A DNA stretch of 64,000 nt from Arabidopsis thaliana (taxonomy: Eukaryota > Streptophyta > Magnoliopsida > Brassicales > Brassicaceae). The stretch's first letter is position 1; every line of letters begins with the position of its first letter. Shown here piece after piece: positions 1 through 11,349 of this stretch. The stretch is from contig NC_003076.8 in the NCBI RefSeq assembly GCF_000001735.4, positions 3,658,001-3,722,000 on the forward strand. The letters run 5' to 3'. The position numbers and the translations under genes are program-made. The notes beneath the pieces are model-generated. The model did no database searches, was not told where the DNA came from, and saw nothing but the letters and a program-made list of their open reading frames with translations.

Positions 1-388
1 GATGAGGTTTCTGGCCACTTCTCATCAAAGATCCAAAGATTATGTTTTTACTATCCGGTGATGGTAAAACAATCGTTGCTGATGAATCAGTGTGATGATC
101 ATCAACAAGAGAATGCACAATGCTCAAGCCTACTTTACCAGAATCCCAGCTCCTTTGTTTCCCTCTCCAGATTGACCTCGAAGAAGAAGCAGCAAAAGGG
201 TTCCCTAAAGTGGAGAACAATCTGAAATCCAAAGGAGAAGTTGGGCTCCAAGCTGATTCATAGTCAGATGGACACTTTCCTTCAAACACACTAGAGATGA
301 GTTTGTGGCTTCTAATCGCTGACAAGACCGGTTTTGTCGAATAGTAATCAGAAGCAGTGGTCATTTGATAGTTGGAATGCTGAGACAT
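1..388 (-). CDS. FLZ10: FCS-like zinc finger (FLZ/DUF581) protein, N-terminal part, cut by window edge
   Basis: The ATG is at 388-386, and 129 codons stay open to the window edge. The protein starts MSQHSNYQMTTASDYYS. It contains a Ser/Pro stretch followed by DFRLFSTLGNPFA near residues 50-65, the N-terminal signature of the long FLZ (DUF581) proteins. The FCS-type zinc finger that binds the SnRK1 kinase subunits would lie beyond position 1 and is not seen. FLZ proteins are plant-specific SnRK1 adaptors. From map position I take it as FLZ10 (AT5G11460), reported as a repressor of SnRK1 signalling. An acceptor CACAG at 403-399 and a donor CCCAG/GTCTCT at 791/790 define a 392-nt leader intron. 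The leader exon runs from 791 up to about 945 and contains no ATG that I noticed. Family call is firm; the exact paralogue rests on synteny. Confidence 0.85.
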   Translation of the reverse strand, partial: MSQHSNYQMTTASDYYSTKPVLSAIRSHKLISSVFEGKCPSDYESAWSPTSPLDFRLFSTLGNPFAASSSRSIWRGKQRSWDSGKVGLSIVHSLVDDHHTDSSATIVLPSPDSKNIIFGSLMRSGQKPH

Positions 389-790
389 GATTGATGATCT
401 GTGCCCTCAAAAAACAAAAAGCAAAATGTTAGCTTAAGCAATGATCCAAGGTCCATAGCATAAAACAAGAGTATAGTAATTCACAATGTGAGAATATAAA
501 AAAACAAAGCTTTGATTTTTTAATAAGGAAAGCAACAATCTTTGGAACCTAGATAAGGAAAATCCGAAAGGGAAAGATCAAAGAAATCGTCAATACAAAG
601 GAAAGGATCATCGGAAGATCATCAGACCAGACCAGAGCAGACCAGTCCAGACAGATTACTTAACAACGAAAAAAACAACAAGAGCTGAAAAATTATATAA
701 ATCGATTGGAAGCTGAAATCTGGGAAATTTCTCAGGCTATTACAAAGAAGATTCAAAGTAGAAGAAATTCAGAGGGAAAAAAAGAGAGAC

Positions 791-960
791 CTGGGTTCTT
801 CAGGACTTGTTCTTGCTTCTGAGGTAAAAGTTGAAGAAGAAGGAAGGAGAAGGAGAAGGAGAAGAAAGCAGACAATGAGAAGTCTTACGTATATATCTGT
901 GCAAGTCTTGTGAGGTACTCTTCTCTCTCTCTCTCCTCAAAATCAGCGAAGCAGTGAGCT
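791..960 (-). promoter_or_regulatory. FLZ gene leader exon and CT/GA-rich core promoter
   Basis: On the minus strand a GA/CT-rich block (about 920-945) precedes a pyrimidine-rich leader that ends at a good donor, CCCAG/GTCTCT (791/790). This is the usual Arabidopsis layout of a Y-patch/GA core promoter followed by a leader exon and intron. The transcription start is inferred, not seen. Confidence 0.5.
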
Positions 961-1390
961 TCTCAGTCTCTCTCTATCTATCGGATTCACGTTTTAAGTT
1001 CTCTCTGAAATGTGTAAGTGTAGTAGAAAAAAACAATTTACCTTTCTTCGAAATATTTAATTTGCATTAAAGTTATAAGAAAATATATTTTATAAAGGAT
1101 TTTAAAATGGTAGGAGATTTTTATTTGTATAAATGGCGGAGGAAGTGTGGCAGAATAAAAATGATAGCACTTCTCTGACGAAATTCTTTACTCTTTTGTT
1201 TGGCAGATTTGGCTGTTTTAGTTAATTTATTCGGTACACTTTTTTTTTCTTTACTTAAGAATATATTATTAGGTATGTTGTTTATATGAATGAATTGTGA
1301 AGAGTAATAATTTAGAAATTTTCTATATTTTTTTACATGTATTTGATTAATTTTGATTATTATTTTTTTAGAAAGCTTCGTTGTTTCGTT

Positions 1391-1790
1391 ATATTTACGA
1401 CCGATTTGACAAAGTTTTTTTTACGATCGTTTCATTAATTAAACATTTAAAAAGTCGATCATTATAATTAATTATTATAATTTAATTTGTAATCTTCTAA
1501 TAAACGACACGACAAAAAACTTATATAGATTAAGAGTACACGTCAAATTTTAGTAGATCAATAAAATAAAATAAAATTATTATTTTAGTGATTTACGATC
1601 GTTCTGACAAAAAAAAGATTCGCGATCGTTTCATTAATCTCACAGTTTTAAAATCGATTCGCCGCAAATAGTTATTGTAATTTAGAAAGTAAAGTTTTTC
1701 GTTATATAAACTTCACGACAAAAGCGATTAATATCGATCGACAAAAAAGATTAATATAAAAAGTACACATTATTTTTGTTTTGTAAACCG
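1391..1790. repeat. Diverged tandem duplication rich in CGATCG
   Basis: Two roughly 200-bp units, 1391-1587 and 1588-1790. Both begin TTACGA(C/T)CG, continue with TGACAAA, then CGATCGTTTCATTAAT, then AT-rich sequence with CACGACAAAA and a shared AGTACAC. The CGATCG palindrome occurs at 1424, 1596, 1623, 1735 and 1817. The units are clearly related but heavily diverged. Confidence 0.55.
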
Positions 1791-3577
1791 TCAAAATATA
1801 TTTTAATAATTTAGATCGATCGGAGAACACCAATATATTAATTAAACCCATTTTCTGGCTTTTCTAATTTGAATGTATGAAAACATTTAGTGAAAACTAT
1901 AATCGACTATTGGAAAAATATATATATATATATATTCATCATTTGAATCCGAATGTTTACAATTTTTTATCAATGCTTTCAAATGTTTTTTTTTATTTTT
2001 AAAGTGTGTTGTTTACAAGATTATGGTGCTCGATAAAATTATGAAAATAGTGTTAAATGTTTTTGTATTTTTGCTCTAAATATGTTGATTAATCAGTTAA
2101 TTCATTTACCACTAACATGTACTTGTTTTTTCAGCTAATCTACACTAAGTTCATTAATTAAAATGATTTTAAAAAATATGCGACTGATCCGCTATTATAT
2201 TTTAGAATGTAAATTTCCAACTACAAAATTTTCACAAGATTTACATTTATTTAAATGTACATCGAATTTTTGTAAAATATAGAGTACCTTCTTAGTTTTG
2301 TGTAAAGTTACAATAAAGTATTTCAGATGAAATACTATTACCTATCAAAACTTAAAAAATTTCTTCTTGTGAAAATATCATTCTCCTTTAATCCTTTTGT
2401 ACTCACCCTATACGTCACAGTGATTTTTTTTGGTCGAAGGATCCTTAGTGTCACTTTCATCTGTGTATTATGTATATATTTTATAAATATATATGATAGA
2501 ATTATAATATTAATCAGTCAAATTCCATAGATGTTTGAAGATTAACTTAGGTAAATTCCGTGGACTGTTTGTAAGAACATGTCAAAGATTTTAGAGTTAT
2601 CTGTGGAATGTGAAGTGTGAATTCATTATCATATGCTCAGTTCTTGTTTTTTTTTTCTCGAGAGTAAATTATTTATGTTGTTGATGTTGCTAGATAAATG
2701 TTTTTAGCTAACGTTGAATAAGGGGGTTATATATGTTTTATACGTATAATGGTTTTTCTCTATCTCAAAGTCCCAGTTATGTCGACATTATATACTTATT
2801 ATGGTGTCAGAATCTACAAGAAAAAAAATGAAAATTACAGTTGGTTTAAATACCAAATATAAATAATCCCTACAGAGCAATAATAATTTTTGTCCTTTTT
2901 CTTCCTGTGGTCTACTTTTGCTTTTTACATTATGTCATACTACCATATAATTATTTTGCTTTCTTTCTTTAATTTGCTGTCATCATAAAAATAACCATGT
3001 ATTAGTAAATTACATACTATATTATTTCTAATTGACAAATAAAGAAAGACATTTCTTAGTAACTCAAAATCTTTCTCATATCACACACTATCTGTATTTG
3101 GTATTTTTGTTTCTTGTTATATATGTTAAACTTTGGTATTTATGTTTTCTAACAACCATAGTTTCTTAATACAGCTGTAGAAAGCCCTTCAAATATCATA
3201 TGCTCCATATTTTACATGAACTAGTGGGGTCTAGTCCAAACCAGTAATATCAAATTATGTTAGGTTCACAACGTTTTGAGATGTTTTCAAGAAAGAAAAA
3301 ATCAGGATCATGTCCTTTTTGAACCATATATATATGATCTACCCTACCAAAAGTCACACTAGATATATCAAACATTGTATTGTTGCTTTCATTTGGTGGG
3401 TGGTTAACCGCTAAGGCTAAATAGTCTGCAAAAAGAATCTAGCTTAATAACATAACTTATATTAAATCAGTCTTCTTACAGTATATACGAAAACTTCTAC
3501 CAACAAATTTCTCGGTCAAACAAAAAATGCACTTATAGTCCAAAAGAATAGAATGTACCACATAACATTTGTGAAGA

Positions 3578-3828
3578 AATTAATAAAGAAAAAAACTTTA
3601 CAAGTGATAAAAGATATAATAAAAATAATGCAAAAAAAATCTGTAACACGTTGACGGTATGGTCTGCAACGAAACGGTCACATTAATCATTTGCAAAGTA
3701 ATTAACACAAAAAAACACTGGAAAGTGATAAGAAAATATGAATAAAAACAGAAATGTAAGAAAAGAACAAAAAAATCTGTAACACGTTGACGGTCTTCTT
3801 CTGGTCTGCAAGGAAACGGTCACATTAA
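3578..3828. repeat. Local direct duplication carrying TTGACGG and AAACGGTCAC
   Basis: Unit A (3578-3686) and unit B (3700-3828) share AATTAA, AAGTGATAA, an A-rich stretch, then AATCTGTAACACGTTGACGG, GGTCTGCA and GAAACGGTCACATTAA. Unit B carries a short insertion after GACGGT. The copies lie about 3 kb upstream of the FLZ gene on its promoter side. Confidence 0.75.
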
Positions 3829-3923
3829 GCGGATGGGTTTAAGAGCTAAGAAGACCTAAGCTTTTTAGTCATCATCCTATTCACCGTCAATAATCTTTGT
3901 CTGCGTGGATGTCTCTCTATACG

Positions 3924-3931
3924 CCACGTGG
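3924..3931. promoter_or_regulatory. G-box CCACGTGG
   Basis: A perfect palindromic G-box core, with a second ACGT element (ACACGTGT) 130 bp further on at 4057-4064. G-boxes bind bZIP and bHLH factors. Both sites are far upstream of the FLZ gene, so any role there is only a possibility. Confidence 0.35.
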
Positions 3932-5215
3932 ACACGACTCACCGTGACCTCACCAGTGAACCATAGTTAAACACATCTTTCGCCATCATTACTTTTTTTC
4001 TCACTTATTTGTCGTTTTGTGCTGACTCAGATTTTCCTTTCTTTTATTTCATGATGACACGTGTAATGTCCATTTCTCTTCCAATACGGTGCGTTTTGGT
4101 CTCACTACCTGTGCTGGCTGTGCATTCTGTTTTTTTTTTTTTAATTAAAATTTTTATACGCCTACCGAAAAATTCCTTTTGCTGTATTTTATAACAACGC
4201 AAATTAAATAATACGGAGTATTTTTAAACAGTAGACTAGGCGAGATTTTTCAGAAGATTTGGTGCATAATAGTGTGTAGGTGTGTCTGATAAGCCATAAT
4301 TATTTTCAATATAACCTTTTCGTTTTTGGATCGATTATGTAATTAAGGCTGATTATTAGTGATTACACCTTTCTGGTTGCTGGAAATATAGGAGGCAGGA
4401 GAACGAAATGTCGTGGAGAATGTACCTTCTTCAAAAGATGTGTTGTCGGTGATTACCTTTTTTCACCACAGAAGCATCAACCAGAGGCTACTACTATTAA
4501 AATTGCATGATACGCTAATTAGTGAAATGAAGTAAAATTTATTTTATTCTTTGGCGAGGCCCACTTAGGGAGCTAGTAAGACCCCACTATTTTATTCTTT
4601 GGCGAGCGAGGCCTACTTGCCCATCATATTCAAGTGGATATGGAATGAGTTGAAACTCTTTTTCAGATGACAAGAGACGGGCTTAAGTGGTGAAACAACT
4701 AGTTAGGCTAAAAGGTGCATCATAAGGAACTTTTTTAAACCCCTAAAAGGTCACAATTACTCTCTTGACCTTTCCTGATCCACACAAAAGTTTAGCACTT
4801 CACTAGTGAAACTGACCCTTACAAAAAAATATGTAACTACAAAAGGGTCGTCCGATTTGAGACCAGAAGCCGCATCAGTATATTCCTCCTAAACACAAGC
4901 AAGAAAGAAACAGCACAAGTGCAAATTATTCACCTTTTCTTGTATATTTTGATTTGTATGACATCAAGCAAAAATATCATAAAGAAACCAGGTGTTTACC
5001 GAGTCAAAGTTGGGGGACTGGATGGCATGAAACCAAAATTCTTGAGTCTCACTGTCTTTAGAGGCTAAAAGAGACCTTGTGTTTTTCCTTCTAATCTACA
5101 GTTGGTGATATTTCTGTCTGAAGCAAAGAAAGTAAGTGATCATTTGGTTCGTTTAGATGATAGACATGTAGATAAGAGCTAATACTTACACGAGAGTGAC
5201 AAGATGATTCTGAAA

Positions 5216-8200
5216 CTAAGGAAGTTTCAGCTTGAAGTTAATCCGCAGCGACTTCATCTCCTCCAATTGCCGCTATAAGGGTTTAAGGATTCAGTTATTC
5301 TTAAGGAATTGAAGCACACTTTTTTCTCATTTTTCCAAACAGTTCCAAACAGAAACTCATGTTTTCAGTAAAATAGTGGCAATAATCGTCTAGACAATCT
5401 AATTACCTTAGATACACTTTCAGACGCCTGCTCGTGTCTGGCTTGGTGCAAACACCATTCCATGGCCATGTCAAATTCAAGGTTGTTAGGCTGAGAAGAA
5501 TGTGATGTAGCCACGGCATCTCTCTGGAAAAACATATAAAGACCAAAGAGCAAGAAGATTAGTAACGTAACAATGCATTTTTATTTGTGTGCATTATGCA
5601 AGGGAAAGGGAAATGAAAACAATACCATCTCCCGTCGCGTTTGAGTTTTGTGTAGTTTGATATGGCCTGAGAATAATGACGGCTTCCCTGGTGGAGTAAT
5701 CTTAGCGAAAGAAGCAACAAGGGGCCTGTTGAGCAAAAAAGGCACAGCAGAGATTTCTGAGATGAAAGTATGCCAAAAAAATGGCACTGTACATCTCTGC
5801 AATTTATCATAGGAAGCTTAGAGAAAAAAGAAGAATATGTCATTTCAGGTTCACCTCCCACTTGATAGCAACAAGCATCCCTCATCTAGTCTTCTAATCA
5901 CCCTTTCTGCAACTTCTCTTGTTTTGAAAATGACCAAAGCTTCACCTGTATATCAAACAATATGAGGTGCTCTTCATTCCATTTATAGTATGTGAGAATC
6001 ATAAATTAGAACCCGGTGAGTAAAATGGTAGCTTACCAATATGAGGAATAGTGACTGATGTACGCTCTATCATCCTCGCTTCGCATTGCTGGTTCAAAGC
6101 AGAATAGACTATATCCTGAAATACAATTCATAAATTTCTTAGGTTGCATAAAAAGAGAAAAGAAGGGAGGTTTCCATGAAGTAAATCAGGAAACAACTGC
6201 ATTACATTAGGTTACATTGAGTAAGCATATACAATATACATTTTAAGAGACTCCTAAATGTTGTTGAAAAAAAAAGAGACTCCTAAATAAACTGTAATAC
6301 CTCCACTTCATCAGATGTATAAGTAGGATCCAAGTTTTGAAGAAGTACCACAGTCCCTTTTTTTTCTGCTTCCCTCATACTTTCTTCCCAAGGCTGGACA
6401 TAATTTAGACAAATTAAAAAGTCAGTCCATAATTTCTGATACGACGTACAGAATCTGATAACAATTCAGGCTAGCTAGAAGAGACTACGCCAGCCAAACA
6501 AAAAATAGGTGCGGATAGAGAAAGTAAACAATTTGACTGCAGATTCAAAAGTAAACAACTGAGTCTCTCGAACATAGAAACGATCAAGAAAATACACTAC
6601 TTTCTGAATAGCATATGAACGAGACGTTAACAATATTAACAGGTCACTCTACTAACATCATAAAACAAGCATGTCAAACACGAAAATGGAGGCAACCAAA
6701 AACGACATTTACAGAACTGGGGTGCAAAAAAAAGTTAAGGAAAAGATACTTACAAGACTCCGGAACCATTTACTTTTTCCCTGAAATAAATAAGGAAACA
6801 AAAATCTGTTAGATAAACCTCAATGTTACCAAGCATTGTGGTAACATAATAAGATGAGAAGAATGACAGAACATCACTACAACTATACAACATACAGTGT
6901 GAAGGACTGTAAAACAAAACTGCTCCTTTTAGAATTGTGTTCTTGCAAAACCACATCCTTGCATCTAAAGATTTTACAACACGCTCTGAAATCTCATGAA
7001 ACAGCCAGTTCCAAACCAATGTAAACTAAATCATATTGCAGGAAACATATAGTAAGTATAAACTTACAGCATCCGGCCTTCGGCACACTTCAGTTACTTG
7101 ATAGTTTCTTTCATTATCATCTGCCGACATCTTGTCCTCAGCACGTCCAAAGCTGGGCTTCTTGGATATACCTTTTTCAGTTACAGTTTTTGTAGTTTTT
7201 CCTTCAGATACTGACACTACAAGATCTCGGTTCTTAACAAAGCTGCGCTTTTCGGGAGGGACTTCCTCTATAGTCACTTTGTCTCTAGGTCTCTTAAAAG
7301 ATCCTGTATCCTTTTTACCATCAGAAGTAATGTTCTGCAAAATGGTTGTATCCCATCCATCTCGTACTGTAACAGAACCATCAAGTTTCTGTTTCTTCAG
7401 AGGCCTGTCATCCAATCCACTCGACTCTTGACTATATCTTTCTCCAGCGGGCATAGATTTTTGTTTAGTCAACTGCTTTTTAACATCATTTTCTTGAGCT
7501 TTCTTTGAAATGGAATGAATTGTCCTGGAGCCAGAAGCTTCAAAAGAGTTACTATATCTTTCTTCGCCAGGCATAGATTTTTGTTTAGTTAACTGTTTTT
7601 TAACTTCACTTTCTTGATCTTTGCCATTATAATGATTTCCCCTAGAGCCAGAATCCTTGTTAGACCTTTCTTCTGCAAGTGTAGATTTTTTTATAGCGAG
7701 TTGGTAGTGACCTTTTTCTTTCTCTTCTTTGCAACCATTACTGTTTTCTTTACAGTCAGAAGATTCAAAAGCGCTGTCTTCGATTTTCCTAACTGAACCA
7801 CTAGCTCCCCTAGCTAAAGGACCATTTGGTTTCAAACTATCTGACTTCCCATTTACGTCTGCTTCAATATTCTGCACCGCAGTTGCTTCTTTCTCAGAGC
7901 ACGCTCTGTTAAAGATAAATTTAACTGCAAGAATTAGAGTGAAAAGAAGATATGATGTAAATAAAGAATCAAGATAGCTATTGAGTAGAATGTCAAAGCT
8001 ATCAACTAAGATGAAACAAATTGTACCGTCAACTCCAGCAATCTTATCATCAATCGTATCCACAACTTTGCAACTTCCAACATCAAATGCTCGGCAAAAC
8101 ACGAAGTCCGCTGAGTTGAATTTTTCATCCGAGGGTTGTGGATTTCTTTTGTCTTTTGAAATGCATAGAACAGAGCATTTTCCACCGATTGCTTCCTAGT

Positions 8201-9041
8201 GAAATAATGTCATATCAGTATTAAAGCAGGTGTAATTTTAACTAATCACTTGCACCAGCTATTCGCACAATGGCACAAAGTTCAAACGAATATTTCAACC
8301 AAAAAGTGAAGCAAAGGTAAATCTCTCAAGACACAAGGACATGTTTGATTCACCATAGAAAGACGCTTGTAACAATGTTAGAAACCAACAAAAGTAATTG
8401 ATCAACGTATTTCTGTTTGGGGAGCTTTGGGATGAGATCTATGCCATGGTTACAAAAGAGGACAAAAAAGCTACTTGGAGCACATATGTTGGTGAACAGA
8501 GAACAAGTTATCCTACCGCAAAGAATATAATATTCAACAAAACAAAAGTGGATGGACAATATAATTTAGTACGCAGCATAATATGAGATACATATCAATA
8601 AGAAAATGCCATGACATGCTCAATAAGTACTATGGAGAATGAAAATTCAACATAGTATGCAGAAGAATAATTAGTTACCAATTGGTTGGTATTAGCAAGG
8701 CCAAGACCTTCACCCGATGCTAAAAACACTTCATTGGCAAGTACATTCGGGACTCCTTCAAGATATGGCGCAATCTCAGAAGGTTTAAAGAACCAGAGAA
8801 GCTTGACTTTCTTTGGGATATGCTTATTAGCGTGTTCCCAAATTTTTATGATCATGCCAATGAAGGGTTCAGTAGAGTCTGGTTCACTGGCATTGCCAAC
8901 TAAGACACAGTCATAAAGACGGTATTCATCGCCATCATAGGTGAAAGATTCATAGAACTGGACATCTTTCTTTTTCCCACCAACACCTTTCTTTTTACCC
9001 CACTTAAATTCTAAGCCTTCAGATGCTACAGATTCTTCCAT
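5216..9041 (-). CDS. ASI1: BAH and RRM domain RNA/chromatin protein ASI1 (IBM2/SG1)
   Basis: Ten coding exons: 9041-8679, 8195-8027, 7924-7068, 6780-6754, 6393-6301, 6115-6037, 5945-5855, 5725-5626, 5523-5407, 5272-5216. They join in frame to 1,953 nt, or 650 residues. The N-terminal ~200 residues form a BAH domain (FYESFTYDGDEYRLYDCVLV, then WFFKPSEI and VFCRAFDVGSCKVVDTIDDK). A charged linker with internal repeats follows. The C-terminal third is RRM-like (TVVLLQNLDPTYTSDEVE, then GEALVIFKTREVAE). BAH plus RRM in one plant protein matches ASI1/IBM2/SG1 (AT5G11470). That protein binds transcripts with intronic heterochromatin, such as IBM1, and promotes full-length mRNA over early polyadenylation. 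Exon 4 is only 27 nt. A leader intron runs 9845-9063. The family call is very secure; the 5' leader is inferred from splice signals. Confidence 0.93.
7430..7705 (-). repeat. Internal protein repeats in ASI1 linker
   Basis: The motif KKQLTKQKSMP(G/A) is encoded twice, at 7604-7571 and 7484-7451, exactly 120 nt (40 codons) apart. A diverged third copy (IKKSTLAEERS) lies 36 codons earlier in the protein, near 7710-7665. These are basic, Ser/Lys-rich repeats in the disordered linker between the BAH and RRM domains. Confidence 0.8.
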
Positions 9042-9061
9042 TCTCTAAAAGCAATTTTCTA

Positions 9062-9998
9062 CCTAGACAAACAGCAGAATAGTGTATCCAGATCAGAATT
9101 GCACGAGGAACTGATTAGACGACTGAACATATATCCACAATCGTTCATTTAAATGGTTGCATTGATAAATCGAAAGGAATACAAGAATTCCAACAGAAGA
9201 TCAAACTCGTTTTCCAAGGATAACCGAGAGTACCCTTGACAAGGTGCAGAACACTTCAAGGACTTAAAATACTAAGACCAGAAGACACATAAAAGGAAAA
9301 AACCATCACAAGATAGATCAAATCAATGATCCACCATATACTCCCAATCAATCAAACCAAAATCACTCCCGAAACTCTATCAGATCCACTGTTAAACAAG
9401 GCAACACATTAATCTTTCAATTGAAATCATTAGCATTGTGCATATAACCAAAAACCATCCAATACATTCTTATAATGCACCATAACCAATCCATAAGAAA
9501 CTTTTAAGTATTCAGTACTCAGACTAACGTTTAGTAATGACAAGGCTCTCTAAAAAAGCACGCAAGTCCACCAAAAAATACCGAAAGCAGCAAATCAGTT
9601 GATCAACGAAAGAAACTCCGTGAGAACAAAGAACACTAAATAAAATAGTAGATAATTGAGTTCAAGTAAACAAAAAGGCGATTCAGAAAAATCAAAAGAT
9701 CACCAAACTACGCAATTGCAAAAAAGTGATAATATCATTTACGCAATGTAGGTTGAGATAAGCTTTTGCGTTCGTAAGAAACAGCGATTAACTGGGAAAC
9801 AAAGAAGACGAAGTACTTTCACCAACAATTCAACTTTTTTTTTACCTTCACTGAAGAAATCAGTTTACAGTTTCCGAAGCCACCGAACGGAAAAATGGAA
9901 CCCTAGCGAAATCAGAGTGACGCGAGTTCGATTAGGTCAAGATGAACAGAAATTGACGAAGCCCAGGTTTATCGCAGAGGGAGAAAAAAAAACCCTAA
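9062..9998 (-). promoter_or_regulatory. ASI1 leader with 783-nt leader intron and telo-box
   Basis: On the minus strand a donor GTGAAG/GTAAAA (9846/9845) and an acceptor TTGTCTAG (ending 9063) frame a leader intron just before the start codon. A telo-box AAACCCTAA sits at 9990-9998, near the likely transcription start. Splice junctions are read from consensus only. Confidence 0.5.
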
Positions 9999-9999
9999 T

Positions 10000-10994
10000 C
10001 CCTCGTTTTACCGGTTACTACAGTATCTCTCCACTTTATCTATCGCTAAAGTTCATCATAAACAAATTCAAATCAAAATCTCTATAGAGCAATTCAGTTT
10101 TGGTCGAAGATTGTTCTTGTTGTTGCAGTTTCCAGAGAGAACGGTAAGTTCATGAAAGCTTTTCTCCTCCCATTCCCCCTTTCTCTGAGATTTTCTCTGT
10201 TACTTACTTTTTTAAATGAGTTGCACAAAAGACAGAAAGTAAAAATGATTAGGTCTAAAAAAAATACATTGAAATTGAATTATGCACAAAAGAAATACGT
10301 AATTTTAGAGAAAATATATTTGAGCAAAGATTTTTACCCCCTAAATACAACAATTTCTTTATTTTATTTTTTCTATAATAATAAATTTCCAATTTTTTTA
10401 CACATGTATATGTGAGATACGGTCTGATCATATATACTAACCGTTAAACAAGATCATGGAAATTTAATCATATCTTCTAACTCGAATTAGTGAGCTTATA
10501 TCATAATTTGTTTAGAATTATCCCTGATAAAAGTAGTTGTGGTATAAATGCTACATCCCTATTTTAGACTCTTACTTGTTTTGATACTTAAAATTCAAAA
10601 TCAAAATCATGGAGTGGAGAAATTTATTGTTCTTCTAATGACTCCTGTCAATGGTCACACGTTTTAAAAAGATGGTGTCTTTAACAAAGCCAATGGACTG
10701 TGATTCTCACCATTCACCAATGCAATATTAATCACATACTCTCTATAGTTGAATGTGTTTTAATTTTCTGGAACACCCATTAATCTTTTGGCAACGGAGG
10801 TCAATATCAAGAAGTTAAGCTATCTATGCTTTTCACTTTTCAGTAAAGGATACAGAACAATTTTTGTCTCATTAAGGCCCACTACCAAAAAGGTCTGAAG
10901 AGTTGGGTTTAGGGATACTAGGCTGTTATATGGGCTGCTTCTAGGGTCTCGTAAAAAGAAACGGCGTCGTTTTTCTGTCTTTTAAAAGTTTTTT
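10000..10994. other. Intergenic AT-rich stretch before the tRNA gene
   Basis: About 1 kb with no supported gene. The 87-residue ORF at 10152-10415 is low-complexity and has no recognisable domain. Confidence 0.5.
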
Positions 10995-10999
10995 AAAAA
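10995..10999 (-). terminator. Pol III terminator of tRNA-Phe
   Basis: A run of five T on the minus strand follows the discriminator base directly. This is the usual plant RNA polymerase III stop signal. Confidence 0.7.
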
Positions 11000-11024
11000 T
11001 GCGGTGAGCGTGGATCGAACACGC

Positions 11025-11067
<43 letters not shown>

Positions 11068-11072
11068 CCCGC
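11000..11072 (-). tRNA. tRNA-Phe (anticodon GAA)
   Basis: The minus strand folds as a 73-nt tRNA. The acceptor arm is GCGGGGA paired with TCACCGC plus discriminator A. The D arm is GCTC/GAGC, the anticodon loop is CTGAAGA with anticodon GAA, and the T arm carries GTTCGATCC. It has no intron. CAA directly precedes the 5' end (11075-11073), a common plant tRNA initiation context, and a T run follows. It stands alone between ASI1 and the EngB-like gene. Confidence 0.97.
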
Positions 11073-11349
11073 TTGATGCTTATATGCTTAACCTTTTATC
11101 TATATTTCCTATATTTGCGAATAATTTTGTTGTTTTTTTCGTTTGTTTGTTGATTTTTACAAAAGTTTAGTAGAGTCCGAATACATTACAAGTTGTAACA
11201 CAAATACATTAAACAAAATCTCAGCGTTGCATTAATCAAAGACAGTGCCCAAATAATTGGTACACTAACTGTTAGTTTTGTCGTTTTACACTAACTGTTA
11301 TATAAGTCTCCTTATAAAAAGATAATATGGAGAAGTGTTGTTTTGGTTC
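11073..11349. other. Short spacer and 3' flank of the EngB-like gene
   Basis: AT-rich sequence carrying the probable 3' UTR of the minus-strand GTPase gene. I saw nothing else in it. Confidence 0.4.

Larger units (their letters stand above)
1000..5000. other. AT-rich intergenic spacer, about 4 kb
   Basis: This lies between the FLZ gene promoter (reading -) and the 3' end of ASI1. The ORFs in it start at non-ATG codons or look like noise. It holds two diverged duplications (1391-1790 and 3578-3828), a TA microsatellite near 1919-1935, an 18-bp direct repeat (4541-4606), a G-box CCACGTGG at 3924-3931 and an ACACGTGT at 4057-4064. I see no gene. Confidence 0.6.

Noticed and set aside
4009..4194. 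61-codon ORF in the FLZ upstream spacer
   Set aside because: It begins at TTG and is AT-rich noise.
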